Assembly: GCA_030428745.1 (NCBI GenBank)
Contig: JAUIEG010000053.1
Coordinates: forward strand, 1 to 10,349
Length of the DNA stretch: 10,349 nt
Direction of reading: 5' to 3'
Origin: Alphaproteobacteria bacterium
GTDB taxonomy: Bacteria; Pseudomonadota; Alphaproteobacteria; Caulobacterales; Parvularculaceae
Numbering within the stretch: position 1 is the first letter of the stretch; each line of letters begins with the position of its first letter. The notes below the pieces were generated by a model. That model searched no databases, was not told where the DNA came from, and was given only the letters and a program-made list of their open reading frames with translations. The translations under genes and the position numbers were made by a program. This document shows, piece by piece, positions 1 through 7,655 of the stretch.

Positions 1-1
1 C

Positions 2-1366
2 CATGCGCATATCGTGATCCGAGGCAGGGATGCGCGCATGAAGGATGTGGTGATCGCCAGAGACTATCTCATGCACGGGCTCCGGGAGGCGGCCGAGGAC
101 ATCGTCACCGGGCGGCTCGGCCCTCGCCGCGATCTCGAAATCCTGCGCGCGCGTCACAGCGAAATCGACAAGGACCGTTTCACGAGCATCGACCGGGAAT
201 TGGAGCGCGCCATGAGCGATGGACGGATCGTTGTCGCGCGCGCGCAAACCGAAGCCGGCCGGTTCAAACGTCATCTCGCGCTGGCGCGCCTCACTCATCT
301 CAAAATGCTCGGCCTTGCCGAGCCTGCCGGACCGGACGCGTGGACGATGAAAACAGGTTGGTCCGAGACGCTTCGGGACACGGGGCGGCGCGGCGACATC
401 ATCCGGACGCTCGCGCGCCGGCACGGACAGCGCAGAGACTTCCGCTATGCAGAGACGCTGGCGCCGGACGCCGCGCCGCTTGTCGGCGTCGTCCTCGATA
501 GCGGCCCCGAAGATGAATTGCGCGATACGCGATATTTGCTGGTCGAGGATTTCGACGGCCGCGCCTGGCATGTGCCGGCCGCCGCCATCGACCCGGCGAA
601 TGCGCCGCCCGACGGCGCGGTGGTCGAAGTGCGCCGCAGCTCCGCTGAGCCGCGCCGGGCCGACAGGACGATTGCAGAGATCGCGGAACGCAATGGCGGC
701 ATATGGTCGGAGGCCCTGCATGCAGAGGCCGATCCGGGGTCCACGAGCGAGTACAGGCTCGCGCACAAGCGCAGGCTCGAAGCCTTGCGCCGGGCGGGCA
801 TCGTCGAGCGCAACCCAGACGGCGCCTGGTACGTGCCGGAAGACTTCCTTGAACGGGCGTCGGCCTATGAGGAGCAACGCGCGCGGGGTTTAAGGCTGAG
901 AACCCTTTCCTGGACGTCGCTCGACCGGCAGGCGGACCTGAAGGCCGACACCTGGCTCGACAGCCCGGCCGCCAATCATCCGGCGCTTGCAACGCAGAGA
1001 GCCGCTCGCCTCGCCTTCCTGCGCCGCGAAGGCCTGCTGGCGCCGGGCTCCGACAGCCTCTCTGAATGCCAGCGCGCCGAGCTGCGCCGCACCGAGCTTC
1101 AGGATGCGGAGGCGCGGCAGGCGTCCGCCTCGGGACGTCAGGCGGTTTCGATGCAAATCGGCGACCGCTTCGACGGACGGCTGGAAGGCCATATCAATCT
1201 TGCGCAGGGCAGGATGGCGGTCATCGGCAATGAGAAAGCCTTCGTCATGGTCCCGTGGCGCGATACGCTCGGGCGTCAGATCGGGCGGAACATGACCATT
1301 GAACGCACCGCGCGCAGCATTGGCTGGACCATAGGGCCGGAGCGGCAGCGCGGCTTGTCCCGCTGA
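2..1366 (+). CDS. VirD2-like relaxase with DUF3363 domain, 5'-truncated by window edge
   Basis: This protein nicks the element at its origin of transfer and stays covalently attached to the 5' end to lead the strand through the conjugation channel. The reading frame is open from base 2. Its first visible residues, HAHIVIRGRD, are the third relaxase motif: the two metal-binding histidines of an HUH endonuclease followed by IRGRD, so the catalytic tyrosine and motif II lie upstream, outside the window. A GTG at 14 falls inside this motif and is not a real start. The remaining 444 or so residues match the DUF3363 C-terminal region seen in alphaproteobacterial relaxases: a VIARDY segment, a GPRRDLEIL segment, a SLDR-type repeat, and a final VPWR...GR...W...GPERQRG stretch. 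The full protein is probably near 650 residues, so about 200 are missing. It lies in the same direction as the coupling protein gene traG, its functional partner. Relaxase identity is firm; the exact subfamily is less so. Confidence 0.88.
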   Translation, partial: HAHIVIRGRDARMKDVVIARDYLMHGLREAAEDIVTGRLGPRRDLEILRARHSEIDKDRFTSIDRELERAMSDGRIVVARAQTEAGRFKRHLALARLTHLKMLGLAEPAGPDAWTMKTGWSETLRDTGRRGDIIRTLARRHGQRRDFRYAETLAPDAAPLVGVVLDSGPEDELRDTRYLLVEDFDGRAWHVPAAAIDPANAPPDGAVVEVRRSSAEPRRADRTIAEIAERNGGIWSEALHAEADPGSTSEYRLAHKRRLEALRRAGIVERNPDGAWYVPEDFLERASAYEEQRARGLRLRTLSWTSLDRQADLKADTWLDSPAANHPALATQRAARLAFLRREGLLAPGSDSLSECQRAELRRTELQDAEARQASASGRQAVSMQIGDRFDGRLEGHINLAQGRMAVIGNEKAFVMVPWRDTLGRQIGRNMTIERTARSIGWTIGPERQRGLSR

Positions 1367-1392
1367 GCGCTGCGCGGGCTATGGTCGCGAAC

Positions 1393-1448
1393 TGAGCCGA
1401 ATAACCACAATATTCGGCTCAATTTTTACGTGATATTGAGCCGAATAT
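1393..1448. promoter_or_regulatory. Three-copy operator-like repeat upstream of fic
   Basis: Three copies of the core TGAGCCGAATA lie in the 80-bp gap between the relaxase and fic. Copy 1 is at 1393-1403 (plus), copy 2 is inverted at 1410-1423, copy 3 is at 1435-1448 (plus). Copies 2 and 3 form a perfect 14-bp inverted repeat (ATTGAGCCGAATAT and its complement) with an 11-bp spacer. Copy 3 overlaps the first possible fic start codon at 1447, so a protein bound there would block transcription or initiation. The downstream Fic protein ends in a winged-helix-like domain, which makes autoregulation the simplest inference. No clean -35/-10 pair could be assigned. Confidence 0.6.
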
Positions 1449-2637
1449 GTGTTCTAATCAGATCATGATCTATAATTGGCAGCAACCCGATTGGACCAAG
1501 TTCACCTACGACATCACGGCGATTCTCGATGAATTGACCGCATTCGAAGGGCGTGTCGGACGTGTCAGCGGCGTTCTTGAGGCCTTGCCGGAGGGGACGC
1601 AAGTCGAGACGCTCATCGAAGTAATGGTCTCGGAGGCCATAAAAACATCCGAGATCGAAGGCGAGTATCTCAGCCGCGCCGATGTGATGTCATCCATCCG
1701 GCGCAATCTGGGCCTGACCGATGCGCCGCCGGCGCGTGACGCCCGGGCGGCCGGCGTGGCCGAGCTGATGGTTGCTGTGAGACAAGAATTCGCCTCGCCG
1801 CTTACAGAAGGCATGCTCTTCGATTGGCACCGGATGTTAATGCGCGGAAATCGCAGGATCTCCGCTGGCGCCTGGCGAACGCATGAAGAACCGATGCAGG
1901 TCGTTTCCGGCGCGCTCGGGCGTGAGACCGTCCATTATGAGGCCCCGCCATCTGCAGACGTGCCAAAAATGATGGCGCAGTTTGTCGGGTGGTTTAATGC
2001 AACGGCGCCGGGCGGCGACAAGCCGATCAAACAGGCGCCGATACGATCCGCCCTTGCACATCTTTATTTTGAAAGCATTCATCCGTTTGAAGACGGAAAC
2101 GGCCGCATTGGGCGAACCATTTCCGAAAAGGCTTTGTCTCAGGGACTCGGGCGGCCCGTATTACTCAGCCTCTCCAAAGCCATCGAGTCGGACCGGAACG
2201 CCTATTATGATGCGCTGAAATCTGCTCAGCGAACGAATGAGGCGACGGACTGGATCAGATACTTCCTGAGCGTCTGCCTCCAGGCGCAACAGGATGCTGA
2301 AGAGCAGATCGACTACACGCTTCAGAAGGTGAAGTTCTTCGACATGTTCAAGGACAAGCTCAATGAGCGCCAGACGCGCGTTATCCGCCGCATGCTAGAC
2401 GAAGGCCTCAAAGGATTTGAAGGCGGCATGAGCGCTAACAAATATGTTTCCATCGCGAAAACGTCCAAACCGTCCGCGACGCGCGACCTCCAGGCATTGG
2501 CTGAAATGAAAGCCCTGATCGTCACCGGAGGCGGCAGAAGCACACGCTATTGGCTGCCTTTCGACGTGCGTGCAACAGCGCAAGAGCGTTCCCAAAAAAG
2601 GGCCGCATCCAAAGCAGGCAGCAAGCAGAAAACCTGA
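1447..2637 (+). CDS. Fic-family AMPylase with DUF4172-type N-terminus and C-terminal winged helix
   Basis: Fic enzymes transfer AMP (or another NMP) from a nucleotide to a hydroxyl side chain of a target protein. The catalytic motif HPFEDGNGRIGR is complete at residues 212-223, with the catalytic histidine H212 and the phosphate-binding GNGR. The autoinhibitory motif (S/T)xxxE(G/N) is present as T67-SEI-E71-G72 upstream of the Fic core, marking a class II Fic held inactive by its own N-terminal helix. The N-terminus (YNWQQPDWTKFTYD) resembles the DUF4172 domain. Residues from about 290 to 385 look like a winged helix (NERQTRVIRRML...SATRDLQALAEMKALI...RYWLPF). The start may be 1447 or the ATG at 1465 (MIYNWQ), which is more like family members; neither has a strong ribosome site. 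The gene is inserted between relaxase and traG and carries its own operator-like repeat, so it is probably an independent regulated module. The target is unknown. Confidence 0.9.
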   Translation: MCSNQIMIYNWQQPDWTKFTYDITAILDELTAFEGRVGRVSGVLEALPEGTQVETLIEVMVSEAIKTSEIEGEYLSRADVMSSIRRNLGLTDAPPARDARAAGVAELMVAVRQEFASPLTEGMLFDWHRMLMRGNRRISAGAWRTHEEPMQVVSGALGRETVHYEAPPSADVPKMMAQFVGWFNATAPGGDKPIKQAPIRSALAHLYFESIHPFEDGNGRIGRTISEKALSQGLGRPVLLSLSKAIESDRNAYYDALKSAQRTNEATDWIRYFLSVCLQAQQDAEEQIDYTLQKVKFFDMFKDKLNERQTRVIRRMLDEGLKGFEGGMSANKYVSIAKTSKPSATRDLQALAEMKALIVTGGGRSTRYWLPFDVRATAQERSQKRAASKAGSKQKT

Positions 2638-2913
2638 ATCGCACCTTCAGGCGCATTCGGGGGGATGCGCGGCAAACGCAGCGCAGTCCGCTTGCGACAA
2701 GCTATCGCGCCTTCATGCAAGATTGCTCGCTTTGCGTTTTCACATGCATCGGCTCAAGCGGCGGTCATGCGCGTCATAGCAGGCGGCCACGATATGTTGC
2801 AGATTGCCGCCGCATTGTCCGCCATTGCCGGAAATTGCCTCCCGTCCAACTAGGCTCGCGCGCGCGCAGGCGCGACTCTTCTGAAGCCCGCAATCAGACT
2901 TCAGGAGCGACTT
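2638..2913. other. Intergenic region between fic and traG; hairpin and traG ribosome site
   Basis: No convincing gene is seen in this 276-bp gap. Just after the fic stop an inverted repeat GCGCAT (2651-2656) and ATGCGC (2665-2670) could form a hairpin with an 8-nt loop, but no T tract follows, so it is only a weak terminator candidate. A strong ribosome binding site AGGAG at 2903-2907 sits 6 nt before the traG ATG and fixes that start. A small repeat pair CTGAAG (2881-2886) and CTTCAG (2899-2904) overlaps this ribosome site and could modulate translation. A clear promoter for traG was not found. Confidence 0.4.
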
Positions 2914-4872
2914 ATGACCGGAACACAAATTCTTATCGGCCAGATTCTCATCGTCTTTGCGCTGATCATCGGCGCGCTCTGGACAGCAACACAACTGACC
3001 GCGGAGGCGCTTCAGTATCAGGCGGCGCTTGGCGCGCCCTGGTTCGAGCTGTCCGGCTATCCGGTCTACAAACCCTGGAGATTGTTCCAGTGGTGGTACG
3101 CGTATGACGCCTACGCGCCGAACGTCTTCGCGCGCGGCGGGCTGATCACGATCAGCGGCGCAGGACTGGGCATTCTGGCCGCAATCATCGGCTCGGTCCT
3201 GCGCAGTCGGCATGAGCAGAATGTCACCACCTATGGCTCGGCGCGCTGGGCGACAGCATCGGATATCCGGAAAGGCGGATTGTTCGACGACACCGGCGTC
3301 TTTCTAGGCCAATGGGAAGGCCGCTATCTCCGGCATGGCGGGCCGGAGCACGTTATGGCGTTCGCGCCGACGCGGTCGGGCAAGGGGGTGGGGCTTGTCA
3401 TCCCGACGCTGCTTTCCTGGACGGGCAGCACCGTCGTTCATGACATCAAGGGTGAGAACTGGGAACTGACCTCCGGATGGCGCGCCACGTTCTCACGCTG
3501 TATCCGCTTCGATCCGACCGACCGGAACAGCTCGCGCTACAATCCGTTGATGGCCGTCCGGCGAGGCGAACTGGAGGTTCGCGACGTTCAGAACATCGCG
3601 GACATTCTCGTCGATCCGGAAGGTTCGCTCGAACGCCGGAACCATTGGGAGAAGACCGGACACTCGCTGCTGGTCGGCGTCATCTTGCATGTGCTCTACG
3701 CCGAAAAGGACAAGACGCTCGCCGGATGCGCACGGCTCCTGTCGGATCCGGACCGGACTTTCGCCGCCACCTTGCGCGCCATGATGACGACGCCGCATCT
3801 CGGCGCCGCCGGCGTCCACCCTATCGTCGCTCAGGCGGCGCGCGAACTCCTCAACAAGTCCGAAAACGAACGCTCCGGCGTGCTCTCCACCGCCATGAGC
3901 TTCCTATCGCTCTATCGCGATCCGGTCATCGCCGACGTCACCAGCCGGTCTGACTGGCGGATTGAGGATCTGATGACGGCGAAACAGCCGGTTTCGCTCT
4001 ATCTCGTCGTGCCGCCGTCGGACCTCTCGCGCACAAAACCGTTGATGCGCCTCATCCTTAATCAGATCGGCCGGCGCCTCACCGAGGAGTTGCCGGGACC
4101 GTCGCACCGGAAATTACTTTTGATGCTGGATGAATTTCCGGCGCTCGGCCGGCTCGATTTCTTTGAAAGCGCCCTCGCCTTCATGGCAGGCTATGGCATC
4201 CGGTCCTTCCTGATCGCGCAGTCCCTAAACCAGATCGAAAAAGCATACGGGCCGAACAATTCGATCCTCGATAATTGCCATGTGCGCGTCGCCTTCGCCA
4301 CCAATGACGAACGCACCGCAAAGCGCGTTTCTGACGCCATCGGCACGACCACCGAATTGCGCGCGCAGAAGAACTTCACCGGCCACCGGCTGGCGCCGTG
4401 GCTCAGCCATATGATGGTGTCGCGCCAGGAAACCCAGCGCGCTCTCATCACGCCCGGCGAGGTAATGCAGCTCCCTCCGGAAGACGAGATTGTTCTTGCT
4501 TCCGGTTCGCCGCCCGTTCGCGCCAAGAAGCTGCGCTATTACGAAGACCGGAACTTCACGAGCCGCGTCCTGCCCGAAGCGCCGAGCCAGCCACGCGAAG
4601 ACGATGGCGAACCGCCAGTCTGGACCGGCGCCAAAGGAACAGATGATAACAGCGGTCCTGACGGCCAGGGGATGAGGAACGGCCCGGAATGCAAACTTGT
4701 TCAGGAGCCGGAGCTGCCGCTCGACCCCGCCACGCCGCATCGCACGCCCGAGCCAACGCCGGAGTTAGAAGCGGACGAGCCGGCCGACCCCGTGGGCGAC
4801 AAGCATTTCGACGCCGTCCGGCGCGCCGCCGGGCTCGATCAGGGCGATTCTGATTTTCTGCCGGATTTCTGA
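2914..4872 (+). CDS. traG: Conjugative coupling protein, TraG/VirD4 family ATPase
   Basis: TraG/VirD4 proteins are membrane-anchored hexameric ATPases that recruit the relaxase-DNA complex to the type IV secretion channel and power transfer. Two N-terminal membrane segments are visible at about residues 5-28 and 75-96, with a short periplasmic loop between. The Walker A motif APTRSGKGVG is at residues 151-160, and Walker B (LLLMLDE) ends with D406-E407. Further family signatures include YGSARWAT before Walker A, the HDIKGENWELT segment, and the AQSLNQIEKAYG segment after Walker B. The length of 652 residues is normal for the family. The last 90 or so residues are acidic and proline-rich, a variable tail that may contact relaxase or auxiliary proteins. 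The start is supported by AGGAG 6 nt upstream. The copG-like gene follows after 6 bp, so they are probably cotranscribed. Confidence 0.95.
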   Translation: MTGTQILIGQILIVFALIIGALWTATQLTAEALQYQAALGAPWFELSGYPVYKPWRLFQWWYAYDAYAPNVFARGGLITISGAGLGILAAIIGSVLRSRHEQNVTTYGSARWATASDIRKGGLFDDTGVFLGQWEGRYLRHGGPEHVMAFAPTRSGKGVGLVIPTLLSWTGSTVVHDIKGENWELTSGWRATFSRCIRFDPTDRNSSRYNPLMAVRRGELEVRDVQNIADILVDPEGSLERRNHWEKTGHSLLVGVILHVLYAEKDKTLAGCARLLSDPDRTFAATLRAMMTTPHLGAAGVHPIVAQAARELLNKSENERSGVLSTAMSFLSLYRDPVIADVTSRSDWRIEDLMTAKQPVSLYLVVPPSDLSRTKPLMRLILNQIGRRLTEELPGPSHRKLLLMLDEFPALGRLDFFESALAFMAGYGIRSFLIAQSLNQIEKAYGPNNSILDNCHVRVAFATNDERTAKRVSDAIGTTTELRAQKNFTGHRLAPWLSHMMVSRQETQRALITPGEVMQLPPEDEIVLASGSPPVRAKKLRYYEDRNFTSRVLPEAPSQPREDDGEPPVWTGAKGTDDNSGPDGQGMRNGPECKLVQEPELPLDPATPHRTPEPTPELEADEPADPVGDKHFDAVRRAAGLDQGDSDFLPDF

Positions 4873-4878
4873 TGCGCC

Positions 4879-5271
4879 ATGACGAAAGCGCGCGTTCACG
4901 TCCGGCTTCCGACAAATCTTTATGCACAGCTCTGTGAAGAGGCCGATAGATCAGGCGAGTCACGGGCGCGTATCGTTGAGCAGGCGTTGCGCGCCTGGTT
5001 CAATCCGGACTCAAAAGTCACGTTGGAGGCGCGCCTTCTCAAACGCCTAGACGCCTTCGACTTGCGCCAGTCTGCAATCGAACGGGAGGTATCGTTCACC
5101 TTCGAGGCTTTAAGTCACTACGTGCTCTACTGGCTGACCCGTACCGAGCCGCTGTCCGACGGCGAAAGAGATGCCGCGCATGCGCTTGGCAAGCGGCGGT
5201 TTGATCATTTTATCGATCAGGTGGCTCAGAAAGTCGCGTTACCGGAGTCGTACTCCAAACCACGCATTTAG
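4879..5271 (+). CDS. CopG-like ribbon-helix-helix protein downstream of traG
   Basis: This 130-residue protein opens with a ribbon-helix-helix DNA-binding fold: the strand RVHVRLP (about residues 5-11), helix NLYAQLCEEADRSG, then ESRARIVEQALRAWF. RHH proteins act as dimers and bind short palindromes as repressors or as relaxosome accessory factors. The remaining helical part (residues 50-125, including LLKRLDAFDLRQSAIERE and FTFEALSHYVLYWL) is typical of the small CopG-annotated proteins found directly after traG in alphaproteobacterial conjugative elements. The gene begins 6 bp after the traG stop, without an obvious ribosome site of its own, consistent with translational coupling. In relatives trbB and the rest of the trb operon follow; here the next genes are unrelated and on the other strand. 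The last residues (about 122-130) may be altered by that junction. Confidence 0.82.
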   Translation: MTKARVHVRLPTNLYAQLCEEADRSGESRARIVEQALRAWFNPDSKVTLEARLLKRLDAFDLRQSAIEREVSFTFEALSHYVLYWLTRTEPLSDGERDAAHALGKRRFDHFIDQVAQKVALPESYSKPRI

Positions 5272-5379
5272 AAAGCTCCAGACTTTTGATATTCGCAGTA
5301 TGTACCCGCCTCGCTTAAGCCTCATATAGCTTATGCGCGCTCAATACCCGCAGAGATGGAGCGATCGGAAGCAACGCTA
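5272..5379. other. Junction between transfer genes and cargo; no gene
   Basis: These 108 bp separate the plus-strand copG-like gene from the convergent end of the minus-strand GHKL operon. An inverted repeat TAAGC (5316-5320) and GCTTA (5329-5333) with an 8-nt loop is present but short and lacks a T tract on either strand, so it is not a confident terminator. No insertion-sequence ends or target-site duplications were recognised. The region marks where expected trb synteny is lost. Confidence 0.4.
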
Positions 5380-6180
5380 TTAAGCAATTGGCTTGGATCT
5401 ATCGAAGCGAGCATAGACGAAGAGGCCAGGATTCTCCGCTTTTTGAGAAATCCGTTCCATCGGCTTTTCTTCGCTTGTTCGGAACACTTCTAATGCATGG
5501 TTACCGGATCGAAGGCGAATATGGGAGAAGCGGTTCGCCAGCCCTTTGAACAACGGCGTGAATCCGTGACCGCGACGGGAATCGGCATGTCTGGACACTC
5601 CCTCGGATACGGCCAGCCGCAACGCCTGTCCGGCATCGTCGAGATCGGCAAATTTTGGATTGTCGCGCAAGCTTTGGAGAACACCCCGTCCGCGATCTGC
5701 GACGACGACTTCGAAGATAGAATCGTCCATGCAGAATGCGACAACGCTGCCAGCAAATGAACCCGCGTGTTCTGCGATATTCGAGCGAAACTCGCCTAAC
5801 ATTGCGACGACACCGTATTTGGTCCTTGTGTCAAAGCCGCCGGCATTCATCGCGGCAGAAATCCGAATCTGAAACCCCGTCCAACCGCCGTTATTGAAAA
5901 TCTGATCGGCACATATCCATCCCAAAGGCGCGCCCGACATCTGTGTACGGGTCTTCCCATTGATTGTGTCGTTCACAAGCCCTGAAAAGCGTCCGCTCTT
6001 CAGGCTGGGGCGCTCCCACAATGGAGACTGCCAGTTCTCTGAAACCGAGAGACCTTCAATGATAGGCCCTAGACGATTTAAAGAAATTTCAGGCAGACTG
6101 TATGAGGACACGCGATTGAGCGCGACTCCAAGCGCCAAATCGTCAAGTGACTTGAAGTCAAGTTCAATGGGTTGTTGCAT
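5380..6180 (-). CDS. GHKL-fold (histidine kinase-like) ATPase, last gene of a four-gene operon
   Basis: This protein has the Bergerat ATP-binding fold shared by GyrB, Hsp90, histidine kinases and anti-sigma kinases. Counting from the GTG at 6183, the N box reads LGEFRSNIAEHA (E131, N135, E138, H139), the G1 box is VADRGRGV (D163, G165 replaced by R-G-R-G167 pattern DxGxG kept as D-R-G-R-G), and the G2 box is RRGHGF (G205, G207). No phosphoacceptor H-box or dimerisation domain is visible, and there is no membrane segment, so it is a soluble stand-alone ATPase or Ser/Thr-type kinase and not a classical sensor kinase. About 110 unassigned residues precede the fold. The ATG at 6180 is preferred; a GTG directly before it at 6183 is possible. 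It starts about 8 bp after the previous stop. With a STAS-like gene at the head of the operon, a partner-switch role like RsbW/SpoIIAB is a reasonable inference. Confidence 0.75.
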   Translation of the reverse strand: MQQPIELDFKSLDDLALGVALNRVSSYSLPEISLNRLGPIIEGLSVSENWQSPLWERPSLKSGRFSGLVNDTINGKTRTQMSGAPLGWICADQIFNNGGWTGFQIRISAAMNAGGFDTRTKYGVVAMLGEFRSNIAEHAGSFAGSVVAFCMDDSIFEVVVADRGRGVLQSLRDNPKFADLDDAGQALRLAVSEGVSRHADSRRGHGFTPLFKGLANRFSHIRLRSGNHALEVFRTSEEKPMERISQKAENPGLFVYARFDRSKPIA

Positions 6181-6188
6181 CACTTCAA

Positions 6189-7310
6189 TCAGGCCGCGCG
6201 CGCCAAATGGTGACGGGTTGCGAATGTCACTTCATCGACATTGTGTTGGAGCAAATCGTCGAGGTGAGCTCCTTCCGGCGTTCTTTGAGACACCCAATCC
6301 AATCCGGCGTTCCCTGATCGAATTGCCGATTGTCGATGCATGGTCTTCATGAACGCATTCGTATCGATATAGAGTACGTTTCGATAGACGCCGCGAAGTA
6401 TCGGCAAAATGCGCTGGTCGCCGCGAATAACAAGGTCCAGCGGACGACCGGATTGACGGGCGAGGCGCGTCAAATGCTCGATGTGCATATCCTTGACCGG
6501 ATACCTCCCAGCACCCGTCGAAAATTCGTATGCGATCGACTTTACTTCCGGTCTTTCGGCAACATACGCCACCCAACGAGCGGAATCTGTTTCATTGCGT
6601 ATATGCGGATGCAGCGAGCAAGGAATGCCAGCGGCGTTGAATTCCGCCTGCACCATCCCGATGCGCTTCAAGGCGCTAAAGTTGCTTGTCCTCGGGACAT
6701 CATTGAAGAGACTGAAATTGGGGGGAGTGACCAGAGCGATCCCCAAGGCCGCAATTTTCTTGAGAAGCGGCGCCCGGGCTTTCCGTCCGAGGCTCCACCA
6801 TGGCTCGACAAAATGCTCTTGTTCGATACCGGTGATGACGATGTGAGAATCTGCCCTTATCTTGAACGCGCTCGCAAGGGCTGAACGGTCTGCATACTTG
6901 AGCGTACCAGTCCGGAAATTTACGAGATCACGTAGCTTTATGGCGACTACCGGCGCGATCAACAGCCCTGTTCTCCGCTTGCCATGCAGAATCAGCGGCG
7001 CGACGCCTCGAAGCGAGGGAGCCCGCAAGGGAGCCGAATGCGGAATGTTGCCAAAATCAAACCCACCGATTTCGCGGATCTGCGCATCAAAATTCGGATT
7101 TTGCCGGCAAACCGTCTCGCAGCCGGGCTTGCCGCCGCAACAGTGATTGTAGCAATACCCGGCGCCTTCTTTCGCAGCGATGCCGCCGCAACGATTGAAG
7201 TCAGCGCACCCTTGGCAAAACAGATTGGTGGAGCGTCGGTAAGGGTTGTGGGCGAGGTCGCGCAGAGCGGTCCTGTTTTTGTCGCGATTGCCGAGTGTGT
7301 CCTTCAGCAT
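6189..7310 (-). CDS. Cysteine-rich protein resembling DUF4417, third gene of the operon
   Basis: This 373-residue protein has a cysteine cluster near its N-terminus: C32, C35, C41, C53, C57, C58, C64 and C68, eight cysteines in 37 residues, in C-x2-C-x5-C and C-x3-CC-x5-C-x3-C spacing. Such spacing suggests zinc or iron-sulfur binding. The rest looks like an alpha/beta (possibly TIM-barrel-like) domain; a segment around residues 190-240 (ALVTPPNFSLFNDVPRTSN, then an aspartate/arginine-rich helix and GIPCSLHPHIRNE) resembles the core of DUF4417 proteins, whose function is not known. There is no signal peptide or membrane segment. Its ATG overlaps the TGA of the upstream gene by 7 nt (ATGCTGA), and the GHKL gene follows within 8 bp, so translation of the cluster is coupled. 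The DUF4417 link is from memory of family sequence patterns and should be treated as tentative. Confidence 0.65.
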   Translation of the reverse strand: MLKDTLGNRDKNRTALRDLAHNPYRRSTNLFCQGCADFNRCGGIAAKEGAGYCYNHCCGGKPGCETVCRQNPNFDAQIREIGGFDFGNIPHSAPLRAPSLRGVAPLILHGKRRTGLLIAPVVAIKLRDLVNFRTGTLKYADRSALASAFKIRADSHIVITGIEQEHFVEPWWSLGRKARAPLLKKIAALGIALVTPPNFSLFNDVPRTSNFSALKRIGMVQAEFNAAGIPCSLHPHIRNETDSARWVAYVAERPEVKSIAYEFSTGAGRYPVKDMHIEHLTRLARQSGRPLDLVIRGDQRILPILRGVYRNVLYIDTNAFMKTMHRQSAIRSGNAGLDWVSQRTPEGAHLDDLLQHNVDEVTFATRHHLARAA

Positions 7311-7651
7311 AAGTCGATCTCTACCGTGCCAGACAATGGATTTACATTTGCGATGGTCCCTGGGGCCAAACCGCTCCGCTGACGGACATATTCGACAACA
7401 TCGGGAGGTGGGTTGTTTGCTTCAAGGACTTTGGTGATTCCTCGGGTGCCGATCAGCGCATCACCGTCGAACTCGAGTTTCACATCGTCGCCAGCGTTCA
7501 GGGAGCTTGCGTTTGTCGGATTGCCAAGGAACCGTCGCGGACACGCTGCGGGTGACTGATCGAAGAGATCGCCGTTGACGACGTCCCGCAGAGCGGTGTC
7601 GGTATGCTGCTTAAATGTTTTTTGCGCGGCCTTCTTAAGCTCGACGCCCAT
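7304..7651 (-). CDS. Unrecognised 115-residue protein, second gene of the operon
   Basis: I do not recognise this family. The protein has a basic helical start (ELKKAAQKTFKQHTDTALRDV), a middle with proline and two small hydrophobic patches, and a C-terminal half that reads like a small beta-barrel or swapped-hairpin fold (AGDDVKLEFDGDALIGTRGI, then PGTIANVNPLSGTVEIDL). It has no membrane segment and only two cysteines. It starts 4 bp after the STAS-like gene's stop (a GGTGATAGG stretch directly before the ATG may serve as ribosome site) and its stop overlaps the next gene's start. Its position between a STAS-like regulator and a cysteine-rich protein makes it an obligate member of the set; an adaptor or small regulator role is a guess. 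Confidence 0.6.
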   Translation of the reverse strand: MGVELKKAAQKTFKQHTDTALRDVVNGDLFDQSPAACPRRFLGNPTNASSLNAGDDVKLEFDGDALIGTRGITKVLEANNPPPDVVEYVRQRSGLAPGTIANVNPLSGTVEIDLC

Positions 7652-7655
7652 CCTA

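Noticed and set aside
399..992. Long minus-strand frame under the relaxase gene
   Set aside because: Arginine, alanine and proline-rich antisense shadow of the relaxase coding sequence, without any domain pattern.
2665..2853. 62-residue plus-strand open frame between fic and traG
   Set aside because: No ribosome site, unusual composition, and no recognisable pattern; overlapped by other equally open frames in a GC-rich gap.
2550..3107. 185-residue plus-strand frame spanning the fic end and traG start
   Set aside because: It overlaps two well-supported genes in another frame and has the arginine-rich composition typical of GC-rich shadow frames.
5316..5333. TAAGC/GCTTA hairpin between the convergent copG-like and GHKL genes as a terminator
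   Set aside because: Five-bp AT-rich stem, 8-nt loop and no T tract on either strand; too weak to call.
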